In this document: positions 16,650 to 25,154 of the stretch, one piece after another
Layout: the number at the start of each line of letters is the position of its first letter
Numbering within the stretch: position 1 is the stretch's first letter
Source of the DNA: Actinobacillus sp.
Lineage (GTDB): Bacteria; Pseudomonadota; Gammaproteobacteria; Enterobacterales; Pasteurellaceae
Direction: 5' to 3'
Length of the DNA stretch: 59,123 nt
NCBI GenBank assembly: GCA_020026055.1
Contig: JAHHRA010000012.1
Location: forward strand, 1 to 59,123
Notes under the pieces: generated by a model
What the model saw: the letters and a program-made list of their open reading frames with translations, nothing else
Database searches by the model: none
What the model was told of the DNA's origin: nothing
Position numbers and translations under genes: made by a program

Positions 16650-17222
16650 CTACCAGCCTACTTTAAACTCTAACTGATTTGGTTTAACGACAATGGCTTT
16701 AGCAAATTTTTTAATTATACGTTGGCTAAATTTTTCTTCATCTAGCTGATAAATAGGAGTTTTTTCTAAAAGATTAGCCAAACTATTGTTAAGCCAAGGC
16801 ATTAGTTTTTCAATATCTTTCATATACTTTTCTGGAGTAATATTACTCTTAGTAATATGAAAATCTTTTAAGTAAATTGAGCCAGTTGCAGAGTCATAAT
16901 AAGGTTTAGCACTAAATTCAATCTCAATTTGAGATTCAAATTTATCTTGCAAAAGGCTGAGAGTACCTTTAATAGTTGCTGATATTGCAATTTGTCCTTC
17001 ATTTTCTCCAATCTTAGGTTTCATATTCTTGATTTCGTAGTCAAAAGTAAAAAAATTGTTAAAACCAACTGATTGATTTAATTTTACTTTTTTTGATAAA
17101 TATTGTTCAAGATCTTGATTAGTGATGCGGTAAGGTACCGTAAATTCGAAAGCCATAGCCGTGCCTGAAAAGCACACTGCTAAAAAACTGACTAAGAGGA
17201 GAAAGAGTTTCCGTAAAAGCAT
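16650..17222 (-). CDS. YceB-like DUF1439 exported protein
   Basis: A 190-residue exported protein of the DUF1439 family, related to E. coli YceB. The N-terminal signal peptide ends near GTAMA, with no lipobox Cys, whereas E. coli YceB is a lipoprotein. The mature part is beta-rich, with amphipathic segments TVPYRITNQDLEQYLSKK, FDYEIKNMKP and IEIEFSAKPYYD, and a helical C-terminal region. The fold may bind lipid, but the role is unknown. It is monocistronic, convergent with ispH and divergent from tRNA-fMet. Confidence 0.72.
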   Translation of the reverse strand: MLLRKLFLLLVSFLAVCFSGTAMAFEFTVPYRITNQDLEQYLSKKVKLNQSVGFNNFFTFDYEIKNMKPKIGENEGQIAISATIKGTLSLLQDKFESQIEIEFSAKPYYDSATGSIYLKDFHITKSNITPEKYMKDIEKLMPWLNNSLANLLEKTPIYQLDEEKFSQRIIKKFAKAIVVKPNQLEFKVGW

Positions 17223-17364
17223 AACGTTTTCCTATAGTAAAAGTAATAAAAAGATAGTTTATAGCATACCTAAACTTTTTATGGGTTACAAATGAGTTTC
17301 AAAGAATGATATTTTAGCTATCACCAATGAGTTATGTTTTTTGTAAAATATTTGTAAATTTTGC

Positions 17365-17392
17365 TTGCAATCCTTTTTTTTTAAACTATAAT
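17365..17392 (+). promoter_or_regulatory. Promoter of tRNA-fMet and the nusA operon
   Basis: TTGCAA (17365-17370), 16 bases, then a consensus TATAAT (17387-17392), with transcription expected about 10 bases before the tRNA. The position and quality fit a strong stable-RNA promoter. Confidence 0.75.
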
Positions 17393-17409
17393 GCCACACA
17401 TATTTAGGA

Positions 17410-17486
<77 letters not shown>

Positions 17487-17508
17487 ATGACAAAAGTTCA
17501 GTAAGAAT

Positions 17509-17529
17509 ACCCCTCAATGGGGTTTTTTT
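17509..17529 (+). terminator. Intrinsic terminator after tRNA-fMet
   Basis: ACCCC-TCAAT-GGGGT followed by seven T. It ends most tRNA transcripts; reading through would be needed for rimP unless a promoter lies downstream. Confidence 0.88.
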
Positions 17530-17580
17530 ATACGAGAAATTCAAGTTTTGTGCTGTTTTTTGTACAAATTAAGTAAAACT

Positions 17581-17600
17581 GGGCGATTCGCCCTTTTTTT
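17581..17600 (+). terminator. Second terminator or attenuator in the rimP leader
   Basis: GGGCG-ATT-CGCCC followed by seven T, ending 27 bases before the rimP start. Together with the terminator at 17509 it places two intrinsic terminators ahead of the operon that encodes NusA, itself a termination factor. Confidence 0.82.
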
Positions 17601-17627
17601 ACGTCTTCAGTTTAATGAGGAATTGAA

Positions 17628-18098
17628 ATGGCAACTTTAGAAGAAAAATTACAAGATTTATTACTGCCCGTAATAGAAGATTTTGGTTGTGAATTATGGG
17701 GAATAGAAGTGCAAAGAGTCGGGCGTTTTCTGACACTACGCATCTTCATTGATAAGCCAGAGACTGGTGTAACTATTGATGATTGTGCTGATGTAAGTCG
17801 GCAAATAAGTGCATTGCTAGATGTAGAAGATCCTATTGCTGATAAATATAACCTTGAAGTGTCCTCACCAGGAATGGATCGCCCATTATTTACTTTGCCA
17901 CAATTTAGTCGCTATATCGGTCAAGAAATTGTTGTGCATTTACGTATTCCAATGTTAAATCGTCGTAAATGGCAGGGTAAACTTGTCGATGTACAAAATG
18001 ATATGCTGTCCTTGGAAGTAGATGGGTTTGAAGATGACGAAATGCCAAAATTTGCTTTTAGTAATATTCAAAAAGCACATATTGTGCCACAATTTTAA
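17628..18098 (+). CDS. rimP: Ribosome maturation factor RimP
   Basis: A 156-residue factor needed for 30S assembly. Typical blocks are CELWGIEVQRVGRFLTLRIFID near residues 19-42, DDCADVSRQISALLDVEDPI and YNLEVSSPGMDRPLF, with an SH3-like C-terminal domain. GAGG precedes the ATG. It is the first protein gene of rimP-nusA-infB-rbfA-truB, 21 bases before nusA, behind two terminators. Confidence 0.96.
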   Translation: MATLEEKLQDLLLPVIEDFGCELWGIEVQRVGRFLTLRIFIDKPETGVTIDDCADVSRQISALLDVEDPIADKYNLEVSSPGMDRPLFTLPQFSRYIGQEIVVHLRIPMLNRRKWQGKLVDVQNDMLSLEVDGFEDDEMPKFAFSNIQKAHIVPQF

Positions 18099-18119
18099 TA
18101 AATATTAAGGAGTTATCAG

Positions 18120-19607
18120 ATGAGTAAAGAAATTTTATTAGCTGCTGAAGCTGTTTCAAATGAGAAATTATTACCACGTGAAAAAATTTTTGAAGCATTA
18201 GAAAGTGCCGTTGCTCTTTCCACTAAAAAGAAATATGACCAAGACATTGATGTGCGTGTTGTTATTGATCCGAAAACTGGCGAGTTTGATACTTTTCGTC
18301 GTTGGTTAGTTGTTGATCAAGTTACTTATCCGACGAAAGAAATAACACTTGAAGCCGCACGGTTAGATAATGAAAATATTCAATTAGGTGATTTTATTGA
18401 AGATCAAATTGAATCGATCGCCTTTGATCGTATTGCAATGCAAACAGCACGCCAAGTTATCAGTACAAAAATTCGCGAAGCTGAACGTGCGAAAGTTGTA
18501 GAACAATTTATTGAACGCGAGGGTGAAATTGTTACGGGGACTGTGAAAAAAGCCAATCGTGATAGTGTGATCTTAGATTTAGGCAACAAAGCTGATGCCA
18601 TTATTCTACGAGAAGACTTATTACCAAGAGAAAATTTCCGTCCAGGTGATCGTGTTCGAGGTGTATTATATAAAGTTGTGCCCGAAAGCAAAGGAGCACA
18701 GCTTTTCGTTACTCGTGCTAAACCAGAAATGTTAATTGAATTATTTCGCATTGAAGTCCCTGAAATTGGGGAAGAAATGATTGAAATTAAAGGGGCTTCA
18801 CGTGACCCAGGTTTACGAGCAAAAATTGCAGTGAAATCAAACGACAAACGTATTGACCCTGTGGGTGCTTGCGTAGGGATGCGAGGTTCTCGTGTGCAAG
18901 CTGTGATGAATGAACTCGGAGGTGAACGCATTGATATCGTTCTTTGGGATGATAATCCAGCACAATTCGTCATTAATGCGATGGCACCTGCTGAAGTAAG
19001 TTCAATCGTTGTGGATGAAGATCATCATTCAATGGATATTGCGGTTGATGAAGAAAATCTTGCTAAAGCGATAGGACGTAATGGTCAAAATGTACACTTA
19101 ACTAGCCAGTTAACAGGCTGGACGATTAACGTAATGACAAACGAAGAATTAAATGCAAAACACCAAGCTGAAGATAAAAAAATTATCCAACGATTTATGG
19201 ATGCATTAAACATTGATGAAGAATTTGCTCAAGTTCTTGTTAATGAAGGATTCGAAAGTCTTGAAGAAGTTGCTTATATCGCCGTAAATGAACTTACCGC
19301 AATTGATGGTCTTGAAGATGAAGACTTAGTTGAAGCGTTGCAAACAAAGGCAAAAGATGCACTAACTAAAGAGGCATTAGCAGAAGAAGAGGCATTAAAG
19401 CAAGCCGAAATTGAAGAACGTTTGTTAGCATTAGAAGGAATAGATCGTCATATTGCATTGAAATTAGCTGAAAAAAACATCACAACGCTAGAAGAACTTG
19501 CTGAACAAGGTGTGGATGATTTAGCTGATATTGAAGAATTAGATCCGCAACTCGCGGCAGACTTAATCATGGCTGCTCGCAACATTTGTTGGTTTAATGA
19601 AGCTTAA
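18120..19607 (+). CDS. nusA: Transcription termination/antitermination factor NusA
   Basis: A 495-residue protein, the length of E. coli NusA. Order: RNA polymerase-binding N-terminal domain, S1 domain near 135-200 (GEIVTGTVKKANRDSVILDLG), two KH domains including VGACVGMRGSRVQAVMNEL and AIGRNGQNVHL, and two acidic helical repeats (EDLVEALQTKAKDAL and later). NusA slows polymerase at hairpins and joins antitermination complexes; in E. coli it represses its own operon. Here the leader contains two terminators it could act on (inference). Confidence 0.97.
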   Translation: MSKEILLAAEAVSNEKLLPREKIFEALESAVALSTKKKYDQDIDVRVVIDPKTGEFDTFRRWLVVDQVTYPTKEITLEAARLDNENIQLGDFIEDQIESIAFDRIAMQTARQVISTKIREAERAKVVEQFIEREGEIVTGTVKKANRDSVILDLGNKADAIILREDLLPRENFRPGDRVRGVLYKVVPESKGAQLFVTRAKPEMLIELFRIEVPEIGEEMIEIKGASRDPGLRAKIAVKSNDKRIDPVGACVGMRGSRVQAVMNELGGERIDIVLWDDNPAQFVINAMAPAEVSSIVVDEDHHSMDIAVDEENLAKAIGRNGQNVHLTSQLTGWTINVMTNEELNAKHQAEDKKIIQRFMDALNIDEEFAQVLVNEGFESLEEVAYIAVNELTAIDGLEDEDLVEALQTKAKDALTKEALAEEEALKQAEIEERLLALEGIDRHIALKLAEKNITTLEELAEQGVDDLADIEELDPQLAADLIMAARNICWFNEA

Positions 19608-19627
19608 TTTTTGAGGAGGAATGAAAT

Positions 19628-22117
19628 ATGACCGATAAAAAAACGGCAATCGATAATACGGATATGCCGAAGAAAATGACTCTCAAACGTCGTGTTGAAA
19701 CCACCGTTACAGCCACAACAACTGCTGGAAAAGCAAAAGAAGTTAAAGTTGAAGTACGTAAAAAACGTACAGTACAAACAGATGTTGCCAAAAAAGCGGA
19801 AGAAAAAGCGAAAAAAGCGGCGTTAGCAAAAGCGAAAGCGGAAAAAGAAGCTGCAGAGAAAATAGCAGCAGAGAAAAAAGCGAAAAAAGAAGCTGCATTA
19901 AAGGCAAAACAAGTGGCTGAAGCTCAAGCAAGGAAAAAAGTGGACTCTGAAGAAACGGACACAGAAAAAGCAAAACGTGTTGCACAAGAAGCTTTTCACC
20001 GTAAAGCAGATGAAGTCGCTAAACAAAAAGCAGAAGAAGCAGCGAGAAAAGCACTAGAAGAAGCAAAACGTTTTGTTGATTATGATGAAACGAAACAAGA
20101 TATAAGCGAAGATTATACTGATTATCATCTTACTTCTCGTTATGCACAAGATGCTGAAGACGAAGAAACTCGTCGTAATGAAAATAGTCGTGGACGTGGT
20201 AAAAACAAAATTACAAAAGTAAAAAAGAATCGCGAAGAAATTGATGGCAATGGCAAACGTGATCGCCAATCAGATCGTCGTCAGAAAGAAACAAAGTTAA
20301 AAGGGAAAAATGCAAAACGTAGTAGTACATTACAACAAGAATTTACTAAACCCGCTTCCCCTGTTAATCGCGATATCGAAATCGGTGAAACAATTTCTGT
20401 AAAAGATCTAGCGGATAAAATGGCAGTAAAAGCCACAGAAATCATTAAAATGATGATGAAAATGGGTGAAATGGTTACGATAAACCAAGTATTAGACCAA
20501 GAAACAGCACAACTTGTCGCTGAAGAAATGGGACATAAAGTAGTCTTACGTAAAGAAAATGAACTTGAGGAAGCCTTACTTGGTGATCGTGATTTAATCG
20601 CAGAAAAAGTGACTCGTGCACCTGTCGTTACTATTATGGGGCACGTCGATCACGGTAAAACGTCACTTCTTGATTATATTCGTAAAGCGAAAGTAGCAAT
20701 GGGCGAAGCAGGAGGAATTACGCAACATATCGGTGCTTACCACGTTGAAACTAAAGGAAAAATGATCACTTTTCTTGATACGCCAGGACATGCCGCTTTT
20801 ACTTCCATGCGGGCTCGTGGTGCAAAATCGACTGATATTGTAGTGTTAGTTGTTGCTGCAGATGATGGTGTTATGCCACAAACTATCGAAGCTATTCAGC
20901 ACGCTCGTGCTGCAGAAGTACCGATCGTAGTAGCAGTGAATAAAATTGATAAACCTGAAGCGAATCCTGATCGTGTTGAGCAAGAATTATTGCAATATGA
21001 AGTTATTAGTGAAAAATTTGGTGGTGATGTGCAATTTGTTCCTGTATCTGCCAAAAAAGGTATTGGTGTAGACGACCTTCTTGACGCCATTTTGTTGCAG
21101 TCTGAAGTATTAGAACTCACTGCTATCAAAGACGGCATGGCAAGTGGCGTTGTTATTGAATCTTACCTTGATAAAGGACGCGGTCCTGTTGCTACAATTC
21201 TTGTACAATCAGGCACTTTACATAAAGGTGATATTGTCCTTTGTGGCTTTGAATATGGCAAAGTGAGAGCAATGCGAGATGAAAATGGTAAAAACATCAA
21301 TGCTGCTGCTCCATCAATCCCTGTTGAAGTGCTAGGACTTTCAGGTGTTCCAGCAGCAGGTGATGAAGCAACAGTAGTGCGTGACGAGAAAAAAGCACGT
21401 GAAGTTGCACTTTATCGCCAAGGTAAATTCCGTGAAATTAAACTTGCTCGTCAACAAAAAGCCAAGCTTGAAAATATGTTCAATAATATGACAGATGGCG
21501 ATGTTGCAGAACTTAATGTTATTGTCAAAGCAGATGTTCAAGGCTCTGTTGAAGCGATTTGTCAAGCTGTCAATGAACTTTCAACTGACGAAGTCAAAGT
21601 TAGAGTTGTAGGATCAGGCGTCGGAGGTATTACTGAAACTGATGCTACTTTAGCGGCGGCATCCAATGCGATTATCTTAGGCTTCAACGTCCGTGCAGAT
21701 GCGACTGCACGCAAAGTGATTGAAAATGAAAATATTGATTTGCGTTATTATTCAATTATTTACGAACTTCTCAACGAACTGAAAGCGGCGATGAGCGGTA
21801 TGCTTGCTCCTGAATTTAAACAGGAAATTATTGGGCTTGCCGAAGTCCGTGATGTTTTCAAACACCCTAAATTTGGAGCAATCGCAGGTTGTATGGTGAC
21901 TGAAGGTATTATCAAACGCAATAACCCGATCCGAGTTTTACGTGACAATGTGGTGATTTTTGAAGGTGAACTTGAATCACTACGTCGTTTCAAAGATGAT
22001 GTTAATGAAGTCCGTAGCAATATGGAATGTGGTATTGGCGTTAAAAATTATAACGACGTTAAAATCGGAGACCAAATTGAAGTATTTGAAGTTGTTGAAG
22101 TCAAACGTTCAATTTAA
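19628..22117 (+). CDS. infB: Translation initiation factor IF-2
   Basis: An 829-residue GTPase that brings fMet-tRNA to the 30S subunit. The N-terminal 230 residues are highly charged, with long Lys/Ala/Glu helical repeats. The IF2 N domain (VKDLADKMAVKATEIIKMM) follows near 265, then the G domain with P-loop GHVDHGKTS at about 338, DTPGHAAF and NKID, then the beta-barrel, IF2 and fMet-binding C2 domains. GAGGAGG precedes the ATG. A 160-base spacer with two hairpins separates it from rbfA. Confidence 0.97.
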   Translation: MTDKKTAIDNTDMPKKMTLKRRVETTVTATTTAGKAKEVKVEVRKKRTVQTDVAKKAEEKAKKAALAKAKAEKEAAEKIAAEKKAKKEAALKAKQVAEAQARKKVDSEETDTEKAKRVAQEAFHRKADEVAKQKAEEAARKALEEAKRFVDYDETKQDISEDYTDYHLTSRYAQDAEDEETRRNENSRGRGKNKITKVKKNREEIDGNGKRDRQSDRRQKETKLKGKNAKRSSTLQQEFTKPASPVNRDIEIGETISVKDLADKMAVKATEIIKMMMKMGEMVTINQVLDQETAQLVAEEMGHKVVLRKENELEEALLGDRDLIAEKVTRAPVVTIMGHVDHGKTSLLDYIRKAKVAMGEAGGITQHIGAYHVETKGKMITFLDTPGHAAFTSMRARGAKSTDIVVLVVAADDGVMPQTIEAIQHARAAEVPIVVAVNKIDKPEANPDRVEQELLQYEVISEKFGGDVQFVPVSAKKGIGVDDLLDAILLQSEVLELTAIKDGMASGVVIESYLDKGRGPVATILVQSGTLHKGDIVLCGFEYGKVRAMRDENGKNINAAAPSIPVEVLGLSGVPAAGDEATVVRDEKKAREVALYRQGKFREIKLARQQKAKLENMFNNMTDGDVAELNVIVKADVQGSVEAICQAVNELSTDEVKVRVVGSGVGGITETDATLAAASNAIILGFNVRADATARKVIENENIDLRYYSIIYELLNELKAAMSGMLAPEFKQEIIGLAEVRDVFKHPKFGAIAGCMVTEGIIKRNNPIRVLRDNVVIFEGELESLRRFKDDVNEVRSNMECGIGVKNYNDVKIGDQIEVFEVVEVKRSI

Positions 22118-22212
22118 AGGATTTTTTCTTTCTTTTCTCCGTCATGGGTTATTCGATTTTGCCCGACAAATGAGTTACTTTCTTGTTGCTTGCAAGAAAG
22201 CGGCTTAAGAAC

Positions 22213-22254
22213 ACGTCCTCAAAATCGGGAAAATTTTCTTGATTTTGAGGGCGT
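22213..22254. repeat. Dispersed palindromic repeat, copy 3 (infB/rbfA spacer)
   Basis: ACGTCCTCAAAATCGG and TTGATTTTGAGGGCGT flank the GAAAATTTTC core, centred at 22233/22234, with few mismatches. A second hairpin with arms CTTTCTTG and CAAGAAAG (22178-22200) lies just upstream; its right arm includes GCAAGAAA, seen also near copies 2 and 5. It is in the middle of an operon, so if it terminates at all it must be partial; it could also protect RNA ends. Confidence 0.75.
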
Positions 22255-22277
22255 AATTTAAAAAAGGAAAATAAAAA

Positions 22278-22685
22278 ATGGCTCGAGAATTTAAACGTGC
22301 TGATCGCGTTGCACAAGAATTACAAAAAGAAATCGCTGTCATTCTGCAACGAGAAATTAAAGATCCTCGTATCGGAATGGTGACAGTTTCAGAAGTAGAA
22401 GTAAGTCGTGATTTAGCTTATGCGAAAGTGTTTGTTACTTTTTTATTTGATAATAATCAAGAAAATATCCATCAAGCGATGCAAGGTTTAGAAAAAGCCG
22501 CTCCTTACGTGCGAAGCCTTGTAGGTAAAGCTATGCGACTTCGAATTGTGCCTGAAATTCGTTTTATTTACGACAATACTTTAGTTGAAGCGATGCGAAT
22601 GTCGAATTTAGTTTCGGACGTTATTAAAGCAGATAAAGAACGTATGCAAGTTGATGAAATAAATTATCAGGACAATGCAAAATAA
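22278..22685 (+). CDS. rbfA: 30S ribosome-binding factor A
   Basis: A 135-residue KH-fold cold-adaptation factor for 16S rRNA 5' maturation. Signature stretches are REIKDPRIGMVTVSEVEVSRDL near 29-50, AKVFVTF, and LRIVPEIRFIYDNT near 93-106. AAGGAAA precedes the start. Its stop overlaps the truB start (shared base at 22685), so the two are coupled. Confidence 0.96.
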   Translation: MAREFKRADRVAQELQKEIAVILQREIKDPRIGMVTVSEVEVSRDLAYAKVFVTFLFDNNQENIHQAMQGLEKAAPYVRSLVGKAMRLRIVPEIRFIYDNTLVEAMRMSNLVSDVIKADKERMQVDEINYQDNAK

Positions 22686-23617
22686 TGGCACGTACTAAAA
22701 AGGGGCGGGATATCCACGGCGTTTTTTTGCTGGATAAAGCACAAGGCATGAGTTCAAATGCGATTATGCAACGGGTGAAACACTTGTTTAATGCCAAGAA
22801 AGCAGGGCATACAGGTGCCTTGGATCCGTTAGCAACAGGAATGCTGCCGATTTGTCTAGGGGAAGCGACTAAATTTGCTCAAGCGATGCTTAAAGCGGAT
22901 AAACGCTATTTAGTTACAGCCAAACTCGGAGAGCGAACTGACACTTCAGATGCTGATGGTAAAATCGTACAAATTCGCCCAGTAAATTGTGACTTGAATG
23001 CAATTCATTCCACATTACCTTATTTTCGAGGGGAACTTTTGCAAGTCCCAACAATGTTTTCTGCTTTGAAATACCAAGGTAAGCCGTTATATGAATATGC
23101 CCGCCAAGGTATACAAATCGAACGAGAAGGACGTCCGATTACAATTTTTGAATTGAAATTTATTGACTGGCAATCGCCATTCTTAACGCTTGAAATACAT
23201 TGTTCAAAAGGCACCTATATTCGTACATTAATTGATGACTTAGGCGAACACTTAGGTTGTGGTGCTCATGTAACAATGTTAAGACGCCTTGCTGTTGCAG
23301 ATTTTAAACCAACACAAATGCTGACACTTGCAAAGCTTGAAGCTATGAAAGCAAAGTTACCTGCTGAGGATTTTAGTGAATTAGATGCTTTACTTTTACC
23401 AATAGATAGTTGTATAGCACACTTAGCACCATTGCATTTGACTGCTGAGCAAACTCATGCGATTCAATTTGGACAACGTGTGAAATTCGAAAATTCACAA
23501 AATTTAAATGGTCAAGTCCGTTTATTTACATCAGATAATTATTTTTTAGGCATAGCCGAGATTGACAATGATATAATTATGCCCAAACGCTTAGTTATGT
23601 ATGCAAAAATGGAATAA
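22685..23617 (+). CDS. truB: tRNA pseudouridine(55) synthase
   Basis: A 310-residue enzyme making pseudouridine 55 in the T loop of nearly all tRNAs. The catalytic aspartate is Asp47 in HTGALDPLATGML. RYLVTAKLGERTDTSDADG, SALKYQGKPLYEYAR and CSKGTYIRTLIDDLG follow, with a small PUA-like C-terminal domain. It is last in the operon; no clear intrinsic terminator follows before the porin promoter region. Confidence 0.97.
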   Translation: MARTKKGRDIHGVFLLDKAQGMSSNAIMQRVKHLFNAKKAGHTGALDPLATGMLPICLGEATKFAQAMLKADKRYLVTAKLGERTDTSDADGKIVQIRPVNCDLNAIHSTLPYFRGELLQVPTMFSALKYQGKPLYEYARQGIQIEREGRPITIFELKFIDWQSPFLTLEIHCSKGTYIRTLIDDLGEHLGCGAHVTMLRRLAVADFKPTQMLTLAKLEAMKAKLPAEDFSELDALLLPIDSCIAHLAPLHLTAEQTHAIQFGQRVKFENSQNLNGQVRLFTSDNYFLGIAEIDNDIIMPKRLVMYAKME

Positions 23618-23638
23618 ACATTGTAATTTCAGATGTAA

Positions 23639-23660
23639 TAATGTGAGTTAGATCACAATT
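23639..23660 (+). promoter_or_regulatory. CRP site upstream of the porin gene
   Basis: TGTGA (23642-23646), six bases, TCACA (23653-23657): both half-sites match the CRP consensus exactly. It lies about 127 bases before the predicted start of the promoter at 23742, so it may act at a distance or on another promoter not recognised here. Confidence 0.72.
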
Positions 23661-23741
23661 TATTGAAAATAATTAATTGATGAAAAAATATAGCTCATTG
23701 TTTTGTAATGGTTTTAACATTTGTTTAAAAAGTTCCCTATC

Positions 23742-23769
23742 TTGACAAAAATTATTCTATCAATAAAAT
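23742..23769 (+). promoter_or_regulatory. Promoter of the porin gene
   Basis: Consensus TTGACA (23742-23747), 16 bases, TAAAAT (23764-23769). Transcription would start near 23776 and give a leader of about 100 bases with two inverted repeats. Confidence 0.75.
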
Positions 23770-23811
23770 GTACCTGCTTGAATTACAAGAGATCGGTATC
23801 TCAAGTAAGGG

Positions 23812-23843
23812 CGTTTGCAAAAAATTAAGTTTTTTTGCAAACG
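23812..23843 (+). repeat. Hairpin in the porin mRNA leader
   Basis: A perfect 13-base inverted repeat, CGTTTGCAAAAAA and TTTTTTGCAAACG, with loop TTAAGT. It ends 33 bases before the porin ATG. A smaller GAGAT/ATCTC hairpin lies upstream near 23790. With few G-C pairs and no T run after it, it does not look like a terminator; mRNA stabilisation or control of translation are options. Confidence 0.7.
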
Positions 23844-23876
23844 AATAAACTTCTAAACAGAATGAAGGTATTTATC

Positions 23877-24965
23877 ATGAAAAAAACTCTCATTGCTTTA
23901 ACTGTTGCTGCTTCTACTGTAGCAACTGCAAATGCAGCCACTGTGTATGAACAAGATGGTACAAAATTAGATGTGTACGGTTCTGTTCGTGTTGTGTTAA
24001 CTAAACAAACAGGTCAAAGATTTGATTTGCAAAATGATGGTTCACGTATTGGCTTCCAATTCAGCCAAGGTTTAACAGATGATTTATCTGCTATCGGTCA
24101 AGTTGAATTTCGTCCAGGCGTAACAAACGGAGATACTTCAACCTTTGGTTCTGACATTATAACCAAATATGCTTACGCAGGGTTGAAATCTAATGCAGTA
24201 GGTAAATTAACTTTCGGTAGAAGTGTAACTGCAGGCGACGGCTTTAAACTTGCTGATCCTACAGAACAATTTGTTCATGTACATAATGCTGTAGGTTTAA
24301 CTACAAGTAGCAACAAAGTGATTAGTTTCAGTTCTGCAAACTTCTTAGGTTTCGGCTTACAAGGAAGCTACGTTTTTGATGATAAGTCAACTAAAGAAAT
24401 GAGTAATATGCCTTACCGTAATGCTAACCAATGGCAAGCAATGTTAACTTACGATAACAAAATCACTGATAATATGAGTGTAACTGGACATGCTTTGTAT
24501 GCAAATCAAAAAGAACACCTTGAAGGAATTCCTGGTGTTAATTCTGGTGATACACAATCAAAACACGTCTGGGGGCTTGCTGCAGCAGTTAAATTCTATA
24601 ACGTTGGTTTAGCTGTAGACTATGCACAAGCTAAATACAAAGATAATCAAATTGGTGCATTTGTTGGCTATAACGATAATGGAAATTTAAATAGTCTTGT
24701 TTTTGCTAATAAGGCAAAAGCATTCCAAATCGCAGCAACTTATCAATTAACTGATCCAATGGATATTTATGCTGCTTATCATCACTTCAGATATACTGAT
24801 CCTGATATAACTGGAGATCTCTCCATCAATGGTTTTAGTGTAGGTTCACATTATAAAGTTAATAAGAACGTATTAACTTATATTGAATATGACTACGACA
24901 AAGCGAACGCAGATAATGCTAAAGCTGACCACAAAGGTTATGTCGGTTTACGTGTATACTTCTAA
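23877..24965 (+). CDS. General porin, OmpP2/OmpC family
   Basis: A 362-residue outer-membrane trimeric porin. I place the start at 23877, with AAGG nine bases upstream; the longer frame from 23835 begins inside the leader hairpin. The signal peptide is about 20 residues, ending TANA. The mature protein starts ATVYEQDGTKLDVYGSVRVVL, typical of Gram-negative porins, has alternating beta strands throughout (SRIGFQFSQGLTDDLSAIGQ, KLTFGRSVTAGDGF) and ends in Phe, the barrel assembly signal. It resembles Haemophilus OmpP2. It has its own promoter, CRP site and terminator. Confidence 0.92.
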   Translation: MKKTLIALTVAASTVATANAATVYEQDGTKLDVYGSVRVVLTKQTGQRFDLQNDGSRIGFQFSQGLTDDLSAIGQVEFRPGVTNGDTSTFGSDIITKYAYAGLKSNAVGKLTFGRSVTAGDGFKLADPTEQFVHVHNAVGLTTSSNKVISFSSANFLGFGLQGSYVFDDKSTKEMSNMPYRNANQWQAMLTYDNKITDNMSVTGHALYANQKEHLEGIPGVNSGDTQSKHVWGLAAAVKFYNVGLAVDYAQAKYKDNQIGAFVGYNDNGNLNSLVFANKAKAFQIAATYQLTDPMDIYAAYHHFRYTDPDITGDLSINGFSVGSHYKVNKNVLTYIEYDYDKANADNAKADHKGYVGLRVYF

Positions 24966-24989
24966 GCTAAGTTAAACGAAATAATAACA

Positions 24990-25020
24990 AAAATCCCCAT
25001 ATGGCTTGGGGATTTTTTTT
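24990..25020 (+). terminator. Intrinsic terminator of the porin gene
   Basis: AAATCCCC and GGGGATTT pair around a nine-base loop, followed by T residues, 24 bases after the stop codon. Confidence 0.9.
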
Positions 25021-25154
25021 GCTTGATTGTTTTCTTAACATAATTTCTGTGTGCTTTTAAAAAAGCAGGAGAGCAACTATGTGATTTCGTCAAATTTAGT
25101 TAAAAACGAGTTTGATCATGACAGATTGCTTAGTTTAAGTTAGATACACAAGAT

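Noticed and set aside
23835..23876. Longer porin start
   Set aside because: It lies in the leader hairpin and precedes a normal signal peptide start with a ribosome site at 23877.
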